NCBI RefSeq assembly: GCF_018130465.1
Contig: NZ_JAFCKJ010000014.1
Location: forward strand, 62,001-126,000
Direction of reading: 5' to 3'
From: Bradyrhizobium canariense
Lineage (GTDB): Bacteria > Pseudomonadota > Alphaproteobacteria > Rhizobiales > Xanthobacteraceae
Length of the DNA: 64,000 nucleotides
Both the position numbers and the translations under genes were made by a program. Each line of letters starts with the position of its first letter. The first letter of the stretch is position 1. The notes below the pieces were generated by a model. It was not told the DNA's origin, did no database searches, and saw nothing but the letters and a program-made list of their open reading frames with translations. This document shows positions 43,338-52,446 of this stretch, piece after piece.

Positions 43338-43490
43338 ATGGCCCGCATCGCATATCTCAGAGACCAGCTTGCCCGCGCCGAAAGACTGGCAAAGGCAATC
43401 CTCGACCGGCACACCGTGGAGCAGCTTCAGGCGTTTGCAGCCGAATGCCGCGAGGAGCTGCAGGTGCTGACGCGCAGGGCCGCGGCGTGA
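43338..43490 (+). CDS. Small helical hypothetical protein (50 aa)
   Basis: ATG 43338, preceded by GCGGAAGGTGACAC, opens a 50-residue frame: MARIAYLRDQLARAERLAKA and then VEQLQAFAAECREELQVLTR, ending at TGA 43488-43490. It is an amphipathic helix-rich peptide with one Cys and no membrane segment. A good ribosome-binding site and GC-biased codons support it; similar 50-residue proteins are common in Bradyrhizobium. Confidence 0.6.
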   Translation: MARIAYLRDQLARAERLAKAILDRHTVEQLQAFAAECREELQVLTRRAAA

Positions 43491-43514
43491 CATTGGCGCC
43501 CGCCAAGCGCCGCG

Positions 43515-43862
43515 TCACACCAGCTTCATCGGCGTATCGGCGACCACGCGAAGGTCGATCCTACCGATCAATGCCAAACGGCGCGCCTCCGCAACACCGA
43601 TAGCGTCGTCCGTCTGCCGCAACGTGCTGACGTTCGAGCCAAGTGAAACAATTCCGCCGAGCACCAGAGCGATGGATCCCAGCGCGGTAGTCTGACCGGC
43701 CCCCAACAAGCCGAGGATCGTACTCAACAGCAGCGCGCCTCCGCCACCAATGGCGATCTTGGACGCCAGAATGTACTTCCGGCATCGCTCCGCGATCTCG
43801 GCCAAAGCCTCGATCCGATCTTCGATGTCGGAAATCTCGTCGGTTGGATCGTCTTCGGTCAT
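43515..43862 (-). CDS. Small membrane protein with two transmembrane helices
   Basis: This 115-residue protein has an acidic N-terminus (MTEDDPTDEISDIEDRIEAL), a helix-rich ~30-residue segment and a pair of membrane helices (IGGGGALLLSTILGLLGAG and LGSIALVLGGIVSLGSNV), then a ~35-residue cytoplasmic tail. It resembles small inner-membrane hypotheticals of rhizobia. The gene lies between convergent and same-strand neighbours without operon evidence. Confidence 0.6.
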   Translation of the reverse strand: MTEDDPTDEISDIEDRIEALAEIAERCRKYILASKIAIGGGGALLLSTILGLLGAGQTTALGSIALVLGGIVSLGSNVSTLRQTDDAIGVAEARRLALIGRIDLRVVADTPMKLV

Positions 43863-43903
43863 TCGATTTGGATCGAGGATGCCAAGCCAGAAGCAAAATC
43901 AGT

Positions 43904-43973
43904 AGTCCCGCATGAGCGAAGCGACATGCGGGACTTGGATGGAAAACCCGGATGTCGCTACGCTCATCCGGGT
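43904..43973. repeat. Pair of short palindromes between two same-strand genes
   Basis: AGTCCCGCATG...CATGCGGGACT (43904-43935) and ACCCGGATG...CATCCGGGT (43946-43973) are two adjacent hairpins sharing the central GCGAAGCGACA / GTCGCTACGCTC pairing. The two may fold together as one cruciform. Confidence 0.7.
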
Positions 43974-43982
43974 TACGCGTCT

Positions 43983-45515
43983 CTACAACGGCAAATTGTC
44001 GTGCTTCTTCGCCGGCGTCTCGACCTTCTTGTCCTTCAGCATCGACAGCGCCCGCGCGATCCGCTTCCGGGTCGAGTGCGGCATGATGACGTCGTCGATG
44101 TAGCCGCGCTCGGCGGCGATGAAGGGGGACAGGAAGCGGTCTTCGTATTCCTTCGTTCGCGCCGCGATCTTGTCGGGGTCGCCGATGTCGGCGCGGAAGA
44201 TGATCTCGACCGCGCCCTTGGCGCCCATCACCGCGATCTGGGCGGTCGGCCAGGCGTAGTTCATGTCGGCGCCGATCTCCTTGGAGGCCATGACGTCGAA
44301 GGCGCCGCCATAGGCCTTGCGGGTGATGATGGTGACCAGCGGCACGGTGCACTGTGAGTACGCGAACAAGAGCTTGGCGCCGTGCTTGATCAGGCCGCCA
44401 TATTCCTGCGCGGTGCCCGGCAGGAAGCCCGGCACGTCGACGAAGGTGACGATCGGGATGTTGAAGGCATCACAAAAACGAACGAAGCGCGCGGCTTTCC
44501 GTGAGGCGTCAGAGTCGAGCACGCCGGCCAGCACCATCGGCTGGTTGGCAACGAAGCCCACCGTGCGGCCCGCGATGCGGCCGAAGCCGGTGACGATGTT
44601 CTTGGCAAAAGCGTCCGCGATCTCGAAGAAGTCGCCCTCGTCCACGACCTTCAGGATCAACTCCTTCATGTCGTAGGGCTTGTTCGGATTGTCGGGGATC
44701 AGCGTGTCCAGGGACATGTCGACCCGGCCGATGTCGTCAAAGCTCGGCCATTCCGGCACGCCGTCGGTGTTGTTGGACGGCAGGAAGTCGATCAGGCGCC
44801 GCATCTGCAGAAGCGTCTCGACGTCGTTCTCGAAGGCGCCATCGGCGATCGAGGAGCGCGTGGCGTGCACCGAGGCGCCGCCGAGCTCTTCCGCCGTGAC
44901 GACCTCGTTGGTGACGGTCTTCACGACGTCGGGGCCGGTGACGAACATGTAGCTGGTGTTCTTCACCATGAAGATGAAGTCGGTCATCGCAGGCGAATAG
45001 ACGTCGCCGCCGGCGCAGGGGCCCATGATGACGGAGATCTGCGGGATCACGCCGGAGGCAAGCACGTTGCGGCGGAACACGTAGGAATAGCCGGCGAGCG
45101 CGGCGACGCCTTCCTGGATGCGGGCGCCGCCGGCATCATAGAGGCCGATGATGGGCGCCCGCGCCTTCATCGCCATGTCCTGGAGTTTTGTGATCTTCAG
45201 CGCGTGGGTCTCGGACAGCGAGCCGCCGAACACCGTGAAGTCCTTGGCAAAGACAAAAGTCTTGCGGCCGTTGACGGTGCCCCAGCCGGTGACGACGCCG
45301 TCGCCGGGCACCTTGTTCTTCTCCATACCGAATTCGGTGGAGCGGTGCTCGACGAACATGTCGAATTCCTCGAACGATCCCTTGTCGAGCAAGAGCTCGA
45401 TGCGCTCGCGCGCGGTCAGCTTGCCGCGGGCATGCTGCGCCTCGATGCGCTTCTCCCCGCCGCCGAGCTTTGCGCCGGCGCGACGGTCTTCAAGGGCGTC
45501 CAGGATGTGTTTCAT
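43983..45515 (-). CDS. pccB: Acyl-CoA carboxylase carboxyltransferase subunit (propionyl-CoA carboxylase beta type)
   Basis: This 510-residue cytosolic protein transfers CO2 from carboxybiotin to an acyl-CoA. It begins [20 protein letters not shown] and carries [20 protein letters not shown] and [20 protein letters not shown] from the first crotonase-like half, and [21 protein letters not shown] and [20 protein letters not shown] from the second. The length and the GGA/GAD loops match PccB. The biotin-carrying alpha subunit is not in this window. The stop is just past the pair of hairpins at 43904-43973. Confidence 0.93.
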   Translation of the reverse strand: MKHILDALEDRRAGAKLGGGEKRIEAQHARGKLTARERIELLLDKGSFEEFDMFVEHRSTEFGMEKNKVPGDGVVTGWGTVNGRKTFVFAKDFTVFGGSLSETHALKITKLQDMAMKARAPIIGLYDAGGARIQEGVAALAGYSYVFRRNVLASGVIPQISVIMGPCAGGDVYSPAMTDFIFMVKNTSYMFVTGPDVVKTVTNEVVTAEELGGASVHATRSSIADGAFENDVETLLQMRRLIDFLPSNNTDGVPEWPSFDDIGRVDMSLDTLIPDNPNKPYDMKELILKVVDEGDFFEIADAFAKNIVTGFGRIAGRTVGFVANQPMVLAGVLDSDASRKAARFVRFCDAFNIPIVTFVDVPGFLPGTAQEYGGLIKHGAKLLFAYSQCTVPLVTIITRKAYGGAFDVMASKEIGADMNYAWPTAQIAVMGAKGAVEIIFRADIGDPDKIAARTKEYEDRFLSPFIAAERGYIDDVIMPHSTRKRIARALSMLKDKKVETPAKKHDNLPL

Positions 45516-45654
45516 TTGCTCCCGCCAGTTCTTAAGTGATGCGGGGTTCTAACACGGCATTTTGCGAGCCGGAAAGCGCCTTTCGGCCTCGCAGGGCTGC
45601 CTTGTCCGGGCCGAAACCGTGAGGGATTACAACGTTTTGCCTTGGGAGGTGAGC

Positions 45655-46059
45655 ATGACCGAAGGAACGGTCGAGACCGGCGCGGCGACGGGCGGCGTCA
45701 ACATCCTGCTGCGGCTGGAGGGCCTGACCCTGTTTGTGGGGATGGTGATGCTCTACTGGACCTGGGACGGCTCTTGGGCAGTCTTTGCCCTGCTCTTCCT
45801 CGTCCCCGATCTGAGCTTCCTCGCCTATCTTGCCGACGCCAAATTCGGCGCGCTGGTCTACAACGCCACCCACAGCTACATGGCGCCGGTGACGCTGTTG
45901 ACGCTCGGCTTCGGCCTGGCTTCGCCGCTCACCCTGTCCATCGCCTTGATCTGGCTCGCTCATATCGGCATCGACCGGGCACTGGGCTATGGCCTGAAAT
46001 ATTCGGCCGGGTTCGGCTTCACCCATCTCGGCCGGATCGGCCGGCAGAAGGGTACCTGA
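45655..46059 (+). CDS. DUF4260-type small membrane protein
   Basis: This 134-residue protein has about four membrane helices: LLRLEGLTLFVGMVMLYWTW, WAVFALLFLVPDLSFLAYL, MAPVTLLTLGFGLASPL and LSIALIWLAHIGIDRALGYGL, ending in a basic tail. The motif ALVYNATHSY and HIGIDRALGYGLKY are typical of the DUF4260 family of unknown function. GGGAGGTGAGC precedes the ATG. It is divergent from the pccB gene. Confidence 0.82.
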   Translation: MTEGTVETGAATGGVNILLRLEGLTLFVGMVMLYWTWDGSWAVFALLFLVPDLSFLAYLADAKFGALVYNATHSYMAPVTLLTLGFGLASPLTLSIALIWLAHIGIDRALGYGLKYSAGFGFTHLGRIGRQKGT

Positions 46060-46211
46060 ACCCCGCGCGCTGCCGGCAAATTTGGGGGCCCGGCCCGGTT
46101 GACCGGACCTGCCGATTCAGGCTTGCTCCAGGCTCGCGATCAGGCGCCGAATGTTGCGTGAGCTCAGTCGGTACGGCGGCGGTCATCATTTCCGGCTGCA
46201 AGCATCACCTC

Positions 46212-46805
46212 ATGTCCGCGACGGTTGTCCCACTGCCGCCGAACCCATCGTCCGAAACCACCGACTTCCTGCGGCGCATGGCCAGCATGGTGTCGGGGCG
46301 GAACGGCGAGATGCTGTTGCGCGCGGCCGCGCTGATCGAGTCGCTGGCGCAGCGGGCGATGTCGGCGGAACGCCTCTATCACCGGGAGCACGAAGAGAAC
46401 ACGCGCAACACCGAGCTGCGCGAGGCCGGTGAGATGGCGTCCGACGCCATGGTCAAGCAAATTGACGGGCTGCGCAGCCAGCTTGCCGAGGTCACCGCGG
46501 CCGCGGCGGCCGAACGCGCGGCATTCGATGCCGAGCGCGGCAACCTGCTCGGCCTGATGCAGCATGCGGAGAGCCATATCGGCAAGCTCACAAGCGAGCT
46601 GGAGACGCTGCACGCCTCGGTCGACAGTTTCAACGAGACCGTCATCTCCGTGCCGATCGAGGTGCTGCGGCTGGCACGCACCCAGTTCGATTTCCTCTCC
46701 GAAGGCTTTGCCCGCAAGGGCGACGTGATCTCGCAGGCGATGAGCGAGATCGGCGGTTTTGCGATCGACCAGGCGCTGACGGTTAAGAAGGCCGATCCCG
46801 CCTGA
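46212..46805 (+). CDS. Coiled-coil hypothetical protein
   Basis: This 197-residue soluble protein has a central Ala/Glu-rich region (EVTAAAAAERAAFDAERGN) with heptad-like patterns. It starts MSATVVPLPPNPSSETTDFL and ends with IGGFAIDQALTVKKADPA. No signal peptide or membrane helix is seen. The start has no clear ribosome-binding site. I recognise no function; coiled-coil composition fits a structural or scaffold protein. Confidence 0.55.
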   Translation: MSATVVPLPPNPSSETTDFLRRMASMVSGRNGEMLLRAAALIESLAQRAMSAERLYHREHEENTRNTELREAGEMASDAMVKQIDGLRSQLAEVTAAAAAERAAFDAERGNLLGLMQHAESHIGKLTSELETLHASVDSFNETVISVPIEVLRLARTQFDFLSEGFARKGDVISQAMSEIGGFAIDQALTVKKADPA

Positions 46806-46877
46806 GGCGGGCGCTAGCCAAATTGACAGCGCGCGGTCGGATTGTTCTACTCAACAAAAATCACAAGGGAGGATCCG

Positions 46878-47873
46878 ATGCCGACGGCATTCCGCGTCGC
46901 GATGGCGCTCTGCATTTCAACGCTGTTCGCTGGCATTGGCGCCAACGCACAATCGCTTCCCAGGGAAGTCGCCACCCGCGCCGAAATCTACCCGATCCCC
47001 TCGCTCACCCTCTCCGACCAGCAATTCCTCAGCGGCGACGCCGCGGCAGGCAAGCCGGTGACGGTCGCCGGCGAATTCCGCGTGGCGCAAGGCAGCGGAA
47101 AGCTCCCCGTCGTCGTGCTGATGCACGGCTCGAGCGGCGTTGGCGCAACGACCGAGGCCTGGGTCCACGCATTCAACGCCATGGGCATCTCGACCTTCGT
47201 GATCGACGGCTTTACCGGCCGCGGGCTGACGGTGGTGGGGCCGAACCAGGCGCTGCTCGGCCGCCTCAACCTCGTCATCGACATCTACCGCTCGCTGGAG
47301 ATCCTCGCAAAACATCCCCGCGTCGATCCTGATCGCATCGTGCTGATGGGCTTTTCACGCGGCGGACAGGCGACGCTCTATGCGAGCCTCGACCGCTTCC
47401 ACAAGCTCTGGAACAAGTCCGGCATCCAGTTCGCCGCCTACATTCCGTTCTATCCGGATTGCTCGACGACCTACCAGAGCGACACGGACATCGCCGCGCG
47501 CCCGATCCGCATCTTCCACGGCACGCCCGACGACTACAATCCCGTCAAGAGCTGCAAGGCTTTCGTCGAGCGGCTCAAGGCGGCCGGTCGCGACGTGGTT
47601 CTGACCGAATACCCCGACAGCGCGCACGGCTTTGACAGTGGGCTGCTCGGCGTCAACACGGTCGCCGTGTCCACGGGCGCGCAGACCGTGCGCAACTGCC
47701 AGATCAAGGAAGGCGACGGCGGCGTGCTCATGAACGCCGACACGAAAGCGCCGTTCACGTACAAGGATTCCTGCGTCGAGCTCAATCCGCATGTCGGCGG
47801 CAATCCAACGACTGCCGCCGAGTCGCGCAAGGCGGTGGAGGAGTTTTTGCAGGCGCTGTTCAAGCTGGGATAG
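46878..47873 (+). CDS. Exported dienelactone-hydrolase-like alpha/beta hydrolase
   Basis: This 331-residue hydrolase has a signal peptide ending GANAQSLP. KLPVVVLMHGSSGVG is the oxyanion region, IVLMGFSRGGQATLY carries the nucleophile (Ser in GFSRGG), IRIFHGTPDDYNPV the acid and YPDSAHGFDSG the His. The pattern matches the dienelactone hydrolase family. The substrate is unknown; periplasmic location suggests a xenobiotic or plant-derived ester. GGGAGG precedes the ATG by 6 bases. Confidence 0.88.
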   Translation: MPTAFRVAMALCISTLFAGIGANAQSLPREVATRAEIYPIPSLTLSDQQFLSGDAAAGKPVTVAGEFRVAQGSGKLPVVVLMHGSSGVGATTEAWVHAFNAMGISTFVIDGFTGRGLTVVGPNQALLGRLNLVIDIYRSLEILAKHPRVDPDRIVLMGFSRGGQATLYASLDRFHKLWNKSGIQFAAYIPFYPDCSTTYQSDTDIAARPIRIFHGTPDDYNPVKSCKAFVERLKAAGRDVVLTEYPDSAHGFDSGLLGVNTVAVSTGAQTVRNCQIKEGDGGVLMNADTKAPFTYKDSCVELNPHVGGNPTTAAESRKAVEEFLQALFKLG

Positions 47874-47890
47874 CCGAACCAGCTTGGCCT

Positions 47891-48003
47891 TCATGGTTCG
47901 AGACGCGCCGTAAGGCGGCGCTCCTCACCATGAGGGTCTGATATCCCGCCGCGAAACAAGACCTCATCCTGAGAAGCCCGCGAAGCGGGCGTCTCGAAGG
48001 ATG
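47891..48003. repeat. Degenerate palindromic repeat
   Basis: TCATGGTTCGAGACGC at the left and GCGTCTCGAAGGATGG at the right pair imperfectly, with ACCTCATCCTGAG and CCTCACCATGAGGG inside. It is related to 28941-29090 and fills the gap between two convergent genes. Confidence 0.65.
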
Positions 48004-48024
48004 GCCGCAAAGAAGCTGCCCGCC

Positions 48025-48681
48025 CTACGGCTCGCCGGGCTTGAACGGCTCCTGCTTGTCCGGCGGCACGGTCTCCTCCGCCATTGCGAGCAGCATCGCG
48101 ACCATCACGTAATTGCCGGCGAGTGCAGTGATGTCGACGATCTGCTGGTCATTGAAGACCTTCTTGGCGCGCGCGTAGGTTTCGTCGCCGATCTTCCTGG
48201 TCGTGGTGAGCTCGGTGACGAAGTCGTAGACGACGGCCTCGTCCTCGGCCATGTTCGCAGGCCGCTTGTTGGCCTTCAGCTCCGCGATGATGTCCGCCGA
48301 CAGGCCCGCCTTCGCCGCCAGCGGCGCATGGGCGTACCACTCGACCTGCGAGCGCCATTGCCGCCCGATGATCAGGATCGCGAACTCGTTGAGCTTGGTC
48401 GGGACCGAGGTTTCCCAGCGCAGATAGTGGAACAGGTCGAACAGGCGCTGGCCGAGCACCGGGCTGCGGATCATCGGATTGTAGGGACCGCCGATGCCGA
48501 CACTCGAGACCTTCATGATCTGCTCGCCGAGCGGCTTCTGCTTCGCGTCGAGCTGGTCCATGGTGAGCTGCGGAAAGCGCGGCTCCCTGCTGGTGGCGGG
48601 ACCGGCAAACATCGTGGCGGCGAGCCAGCCGCCTGCGGCGGCAAGCGTGAGCGACGACAGCCAGAGCGGCGTTGAGTTCAT
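48025..48681 (-). CDS. Exported carboxymuconolactone decarboxylase-family protein
   Basis: This 218-residue protein has a signal peptide (LSSLTLAAAGGWLAATMFA) and a helical core with LFDLFHYLRWETSVPTKLNE, REFAILIIGRQWRSQVEWYAH and ALAGNYVMVAMLLAMAEE. The WRSQVEWYAH segment matches the AhpD/CMD helix but lacks the CxxC of AhpD-type peroxidase partners. It therefore cannot be a thiol reductase and may be a lactone decarboxylase or a binding protein. Export is unusual for the family. Confidence 0.83.
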   Translation of the reverse strand: MNSTPLWLSSLTLAAAGGWLAATMFAGPATSREPRFPQLTMDQLDAKQKPLGEQIMKVSSVGIGGPYNPMIRSPVLGQRLFDLFHYLRWETSVPTKLNEFAILIIGRQWRSQVEWYAHAPLAAKAGLSADIIAELKANKRPANMAEDEAVVYDFVTELTTTRKIGDETYARAKKVFNDQQIVDITALAGNYVMVAMLLAMAEETVPPDKQEPFKPGEP

Positions 48682-48742
48682 GTTGTCCTCCCGGTTTTTC
48701 TTGACCGGAGGATGCTAGTCGAGCGGCGCCAACGCGATAGCG

Positions 48743-49600
48743 CTAGATCGCGCCGATCTGGGAAAGGCAGGCTTGCGTCAGCGGCATGCGCTCGCCGACC
48801 AGACGCGGCTCCTTGCAATCCATATTCAGCGCGAACACGGTGTGCGCTTCGCCCTTCTCGGCCCAGCCCACCATCCAGCCAAGCGACGGCTCGCCGCGCT
48901 CGGCGCCAAGCAGCCCGGACTTGGCGCGAATGACGCTGTCGCCGACCTTGGTCACCGGCAGGATGTCAGCGACGAGATCCTGGCTGCGTTTGGAGATCGG
49001 CAGCGCGCGGCGGCGCAGCCTGTCGACGAAATCGACCTGCTCGACCGGATCGATGCGCAAGGCGCCGGTGAGCCAGAACTGGTCGATGCCGCCGCCGATA
49101 TCGCGATTGCCGTAGTCGAGCAGATCGACATATTTCTGCATGCGCTCTTGCCCGATCCGGCGCGCGATCTCCTGATAGACCGGCACCGCGCTCACGAGAA
49201 TCGCGCTGCGCAGGGTGTGATCCTTGTTCCAGGCTTCGATCGGACGCTTGACGCCGTCCCACGGGAAGACGTCCTTGTCGGGGTCAGCGACCACGCCGGT
49301 CTCCAGCGCGATCAGCGAGTTCGGAATCTTGAAGGTCGAGGCCGGCAGCTTCGCCTCGCCCGAACGCTCCTTGTCGCTCGCAACGATCAGATAATCCTCG
49401 ACCTTGTAGCCGACGAAGGTCCCGGCCGTGCCGAGGTCGGTGAAGCGCTTTGCGAGGCTCTCGCTGATTTCGTTGCGTGGCGGGGCGACATGAGCAAGCG
49501 CGCGGGACGGCACGGTGGCGGCTGCCGCGAGAAAGCCGAGAGCGGAACGGCGGGTAAGCAAGGGCGATGTCCGTTGAACGATGAAAGTGGCCGCGACCAT
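48743..49600 (-). CDS. Class D (OXA-type) beta-lactamase
   Basis: This 285-residue enzyme hydrolyses beta-lactams through a serine acyl-enzyme. It has all class D motifs: Ser88-Thr-Phe-Lys91 with the active-site Ser, SAV at 137-139, YGN at 163-165, and KSG at 227-229 in place of KTG. Trp124 lies in WNKDH. The signal peptide has an RRSALGF sequence that looks like a Tat motif, as in some periplasmic beta-lactamases. The GC-rich codon use matches neighbours, so it looks resident, not recently acquired. It stands between unrelated genes and no regulator is adjacent. Confidence 0.9.
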   Translation of the reverse strand: MVAATFIVQRTSPLLTRRSALGFLAAAATVPSRALAHVAPPRNEISESLAKRFTDLGTAGTFVGYKVEDYLIVASDKERSGEAKLPASTFKIPNSLIALETGVVADPDKDVFPWDGVKRPIEAWNKDHTLRSAILVSAVPVYQEIARRIGQERMQKYVDLLDYGNRDIGGGIDQFWLTGALRIDPVEQVDFVDRLRRRALPISKRSQDLVADILPVTKVGDSVIRAKSGLLGAERGEPSLGWMVGWAEKGEAHTVFALNMDCKEPRLVGERMPLTQACLSQIGAI

Positions 49601-49634
49601 GCAGCAATTATCGTGGTGAAACGATGACAGCGCG

Positions 49635-49898
49635 TTACCGCCCCTGGCCCGACAGCCGCAGCACGAACACCAGCACTTCGGCGACGGCCTTGTAGAGGTC
49701 GGGCGGAATCTCCTCGCCGAGCTCGACCTTGGACAGCGCACCGGCCAGGATCTCGTTCTCCTCGATCGGGATGTCGTTGGCCTTGGCGATCTCGACGATT
49801 TTTTCGCCGATCGTGCCCTTGCCCTTGGCGACAACGATAGGCGCGTTGCTGCCCTTCTCGTAGTGCAGCGCAATCGCAAGCTTCGACGGGTCGCTCAT
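49635..49898 (-). CDS. FlhB-like C-terminal domain protein (FlhX/FhlB type)
   Basis: This 87-residue protein corresponds to the cytoplasmic C-terminal domain of FlhB/YscU export switch proteins: KLAIALHYEKGSNAPIVVAKG, IAKANDIPIEENEILAGAL and LGEEIPPDLYKAVAEVLVFVL. The NPTH autocleavage motif lies before the part retained, so this is the post-cleavage module alone. Its ATG overlaps the stop of the FliK-like gene as ATGA, a pairing that mirrors the FliK/FlhB interaction in flagellar substrate switching. Confidence 0.85.
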   Translation of the reverse strand: MSDPSKLAIALHYEKGSNAPIVVAKGKGTIGEKIVEIAKANDIPIEENEILAGALSKVELGEEIPPDLYKAVAEVLVFVLRLSGQGR

Positions 49899-51520
49899 GT
49901 GGCGCGATCCAGGAAGTGGCCGGCGCGGGCCGGTGCGGGCTGTGGCGGGGTGCCATCGCGGACAAGGATATCGCCGGGCTTGAGCTCGGCCCTGGTCAGG
50001 GCCTGGTTGAGCTCGCCGATTCCGGCGCGGAGCTGCTGTGCGGTCGCCGGCCGCTCCGCCCACATCCGCACGAAAGTCTTGTCGCCGTTCAGAGTAATCA
50101 AGGCGTGCACGGGGCCGGCCGGCTCGACATTGAGCGTAAACCGCGCGCGCCAGGCGCGATTGGCGGGATCGGCGGATTCATTGCCGCCGTCGCGCGAGAT
50201 CTCGAACTGCGCCATCGCGGTGCCCTGCGGCGTTGCGAACGGAATCTCGAAATTCCACTGCGGCACCGTCGGATCGATCCTGTGACCGCTGGCGTCAGTG
50301 CGATCGGGGAGCGAAGCGACCTGGAGCAAGGTCTGGCGCGCGATCGCGGCATCGGTGTCGTCGAGCAGGCGTTGCACGGTCGCCGCGAGCGGCGCATTCG
50401 GTACGAGTGACGGCGAGGCGATGGATTGCAGCGACGGCAGCGCGCCGCGAACCGGCGGTGGCGTCGCGTGCGCTGCGGCTTCGAAAACATGTCCGTCAGG
50501 CACGGCCTTGTTCGAACCCGGCACGTTGCCCGTCATGCGCGGCAGGTCTTGCGTGATTTCTTGCGTGATCTCTTGCAGGAGGCTCGCGGCAAGGCCTGCG
50601 GTCATCGTCCGCGACATCGCGGCCTGCGGAGCACCGCCAGCGATGTCCGCCAACACAGAGGCCGCGAGATTGGCGCTGCGCGACATTTGCGGCGGTTGGG
50701 CGATCTCGGGTTCGGTTGACGGCAATGCGGCCGGCGCGGCCTCTCCCGCTGCCGGAGCCGGTGCGGCGGCAACCTGCGGTGTCCCGGGAGTACCAGCGGA
50801 AATCGCGGCCCCCTGTGGCGCGGCGGTCTCGAGCGTCGTCAGCGTCTGGCGCAGCACCAGCAATGCCGCCTTCAGGTCCGGCATCGTGCCGGAGGACGGC
50901 GTCGCGCCTGCGGCGAGCGAGGCCTCGAGGAACAGCCCGGACTTCTGGAAGGCGGATTCGATGTCGCCGCCATCGAGTCCGGTGTTGAGCGGCGTCTGCT
51001 GCGCCAGCACGCCCAGCATGGCCTGCTTCAGCCCCGCCGGAAGATCGCTGCCGGTGACGACCGCGGCCAGATTGGCGAACAGCGGCGCCTGGCTGCCCTG
51101 CTTCGTCACGGCCTCGGCCGAGGCGGCTGTGACGGCGACCTGCTCGGTCGGTGTGAGTGTGTTGCGGGCCGCGCCCACTGACGGCGCCAGCGAAGGGCTG
51201 TCCACCAGCGAGGCCGCAGCCGGCGTCAGCGTGACCTGATCGGCGGCCGCCTCGCCTGCCCCGCCCATAACGGCGAGCCGGATGGTGCCGCCGTTCTGCG
51301 ACACCGCAAGCTGGAGATTTTGTCCTGGTGTCAGCGACACCTCGGACATCACATCCATCGAGAGATTGGCGATCGCGATCCGCACTAGATTGTCGGCGAG
51401 CACGCTGACGACTCTTGCGTCGACCACGCTGCCGGCCTGCAGCACAAGATCCGGCGTCGCCGCGTCAGCAACAGGGCTGGCAGCACTGACGGGAAGGATC
51501 GAGTTTATCGGCGTCGGCAT
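49895..51520 (-). CDS. FliK-like flagellar hook-length control protein
   Basis: This 541-residue protein is mostly low-complexity Ala/Pro/Thr-rich (for example AAPAPAAGEAAPAALPSTEPE), with a C-terminal domain of ~90 residues reading IPFATPQGTAMAQFEISRDG and FTLNVEPAGPVHALITLNGDK, the fold of the FliK C-terminal hook-length domain. It should act as a molecular ruler that tells FlhB to switch export substrates. No other flagellar gene is nearby. The ATG at 51520 is one choice; a GTG at 51550 is the other. Confidence 0.8.
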   Translation of the reverse strand: MPTPINSILPVSAASPVADAATPDLVLQAGSVVDARVVSVLADNLVRIAIANLSMDVMSEVSLTPGQNLQLAVSQNGGTIRLAVMGGAGEAAADQVTLTPAAASLVDSPSLAPSVGAARNTLTPTEQVAVTAASAEAVTKQGSQAPLFANLAAVVTGSDLPAGLKQAMLGVLAQQTPLNTGLDGGDIESAFQKSGLFLEASLAAGATPSSGTMPDLKAALLVLRQTLTTLETAAPQGAAISAGTPGTPQVAAAPAPAAGEAAPAALPSTEPEIAQPPQMSRSANLAASVLADIAGGAPQAAMSRTMTAGLAASLLQEITQEITQDLPRMTGNVPGSNKAVPDGHVFEAAAHATPPPVRGALPSLQSIASPSLVPNAPLAATVQRLLDDTDAAIARQTLLQVASLPDRTDASGHRIDPTVPQWNFEIPFATPQGTAMAQFEISRDGGNESADPANRAWRARFTLNVEPAGPVHALITLNGDKTFVRMWAERPATAQQLRAGIGELNQALTRAELKPGDILVRDGTPPQPAPARAGHFLDRAT

Positions 51521-51577
51521 CGCGAGGGGCCCGGGGAGCGCTGGCCCCACCCTAAGGCCGCCCTCGTAAACCTCTCG

Positions 51578-52372
51578 TTAAGGACCTTCGATCACGGACG
51601 GCTGCACCGCGGTCAAAACCGCCACGGCGGCCTCGAAATCCCGCAGGCGGGCGGCCCGGCGGCCGGCCGCCTCCTCGTCCACGCCCCACTTCTCGGCGTT
51701 CCAGTCCTCGTCGACATGAGCGGCGGCCCAGACCTGGCCGGCATCGCGCACGCCGTGGGCCAGCGCCAGCGCCAGCAGCGCCGAGCCGGTCAGGGTCGTC
51801 ACCACGTGAAGCGCCGCGACCGACCAGGCATCGCCGGGCAGCGCGGCGCGCACGGCCTGGACCGCCTCGTCCGGCTGCGTCACGTGTATGATGCCCTCGG
51901 ACAGGATGAAATGCGCCCCCAGCGTCTCGGCGGCCCAGAACAACACGGGGTCCCAGTGCGCAGCTTCGCGGGCAACCAGCCCCTCTGGATCACCGGCGCG
52001 GTAGAACAGCAGGTCAGTCTGGAAGTATTTTGCGAGGTCCTCGCTGACGAGATCGACGCGCTCGACGACGCCCTCGACCACGCTGTTGGCGATCCGTGTC
52101 AGCGGCATGGTCATGGGATTGATCGTCTCGCCTTGGGCCGCCCATTCCGCGGCCACTGCGTCGGCTAGCGCGCGCGAAGGGATGAGCACCTGGCGCCTGG
52201 ACGGCGTGCGGATCGGCTTGCCATCGAGCGTGATGGCGAAGCCGCCCTCGGCCTCCGCGACCCCCACCTCCTTGTAGAAGCGCTTGCGCCGCGGCGTGCG
52301 CGCGGCCTGGCGGACCGCCTCCTGCGGATCGAGCGGGGATCGCCCCGCCATCTCGTCGAACAATTCGCGCAT
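51578..52372 (-). CDS. ATP12-family F1-ATPase assembly chaperone
   Basis: This 264-residue protein reads MRELFDEMAGRSPLDPQEA, RRKRFYKEVGVAEAEGGFAI and LDGKPIRTPSRRQVLIPSRA near the start, then VDLVSEDLAKYFQTDLLFYRA and LGAHFILSEGI, the ATP12 pattern. In mitochondria it binds the F1 alpha subunit during assembly; alphaproteobacteria have the homologue. A GTG start 7 codons upstream is possible. It is upstream of the FliK-like gene but probably unrelated in function. Confidence 0.9.
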   Translation of the reverse strand: MRELFDEMAGRSPLDPQEAVRQAARTPRRKRFYKEVGVAEAEGGFAITLDGKPIRTPSRRQVLIPSRALADAVAAEWAAQGETINPMTMPLTRIANSVVEGVVERVDLVSEDLAKYFQTDLLFYRAGDPEGLVAREAAHWDPVLFWAAETLGAHFILSEGIIHVTQPDEAVQAVRAALPGDAWSVAALHVVTTLTGSALLALALAHGVRDAGQVWAAAHVDEDWNAEKWGVDEEAAGRRAARLRDFEAAVAVLTAVQPSVIEGP

Positions 52373-52446
52373 CTGGTTTTCGGCCCCGATCACTCAATGC
52401 TAGGCTTGTAAGGTAAGACCGGCGGCCGATAAAGCGAGCGGCAGGT

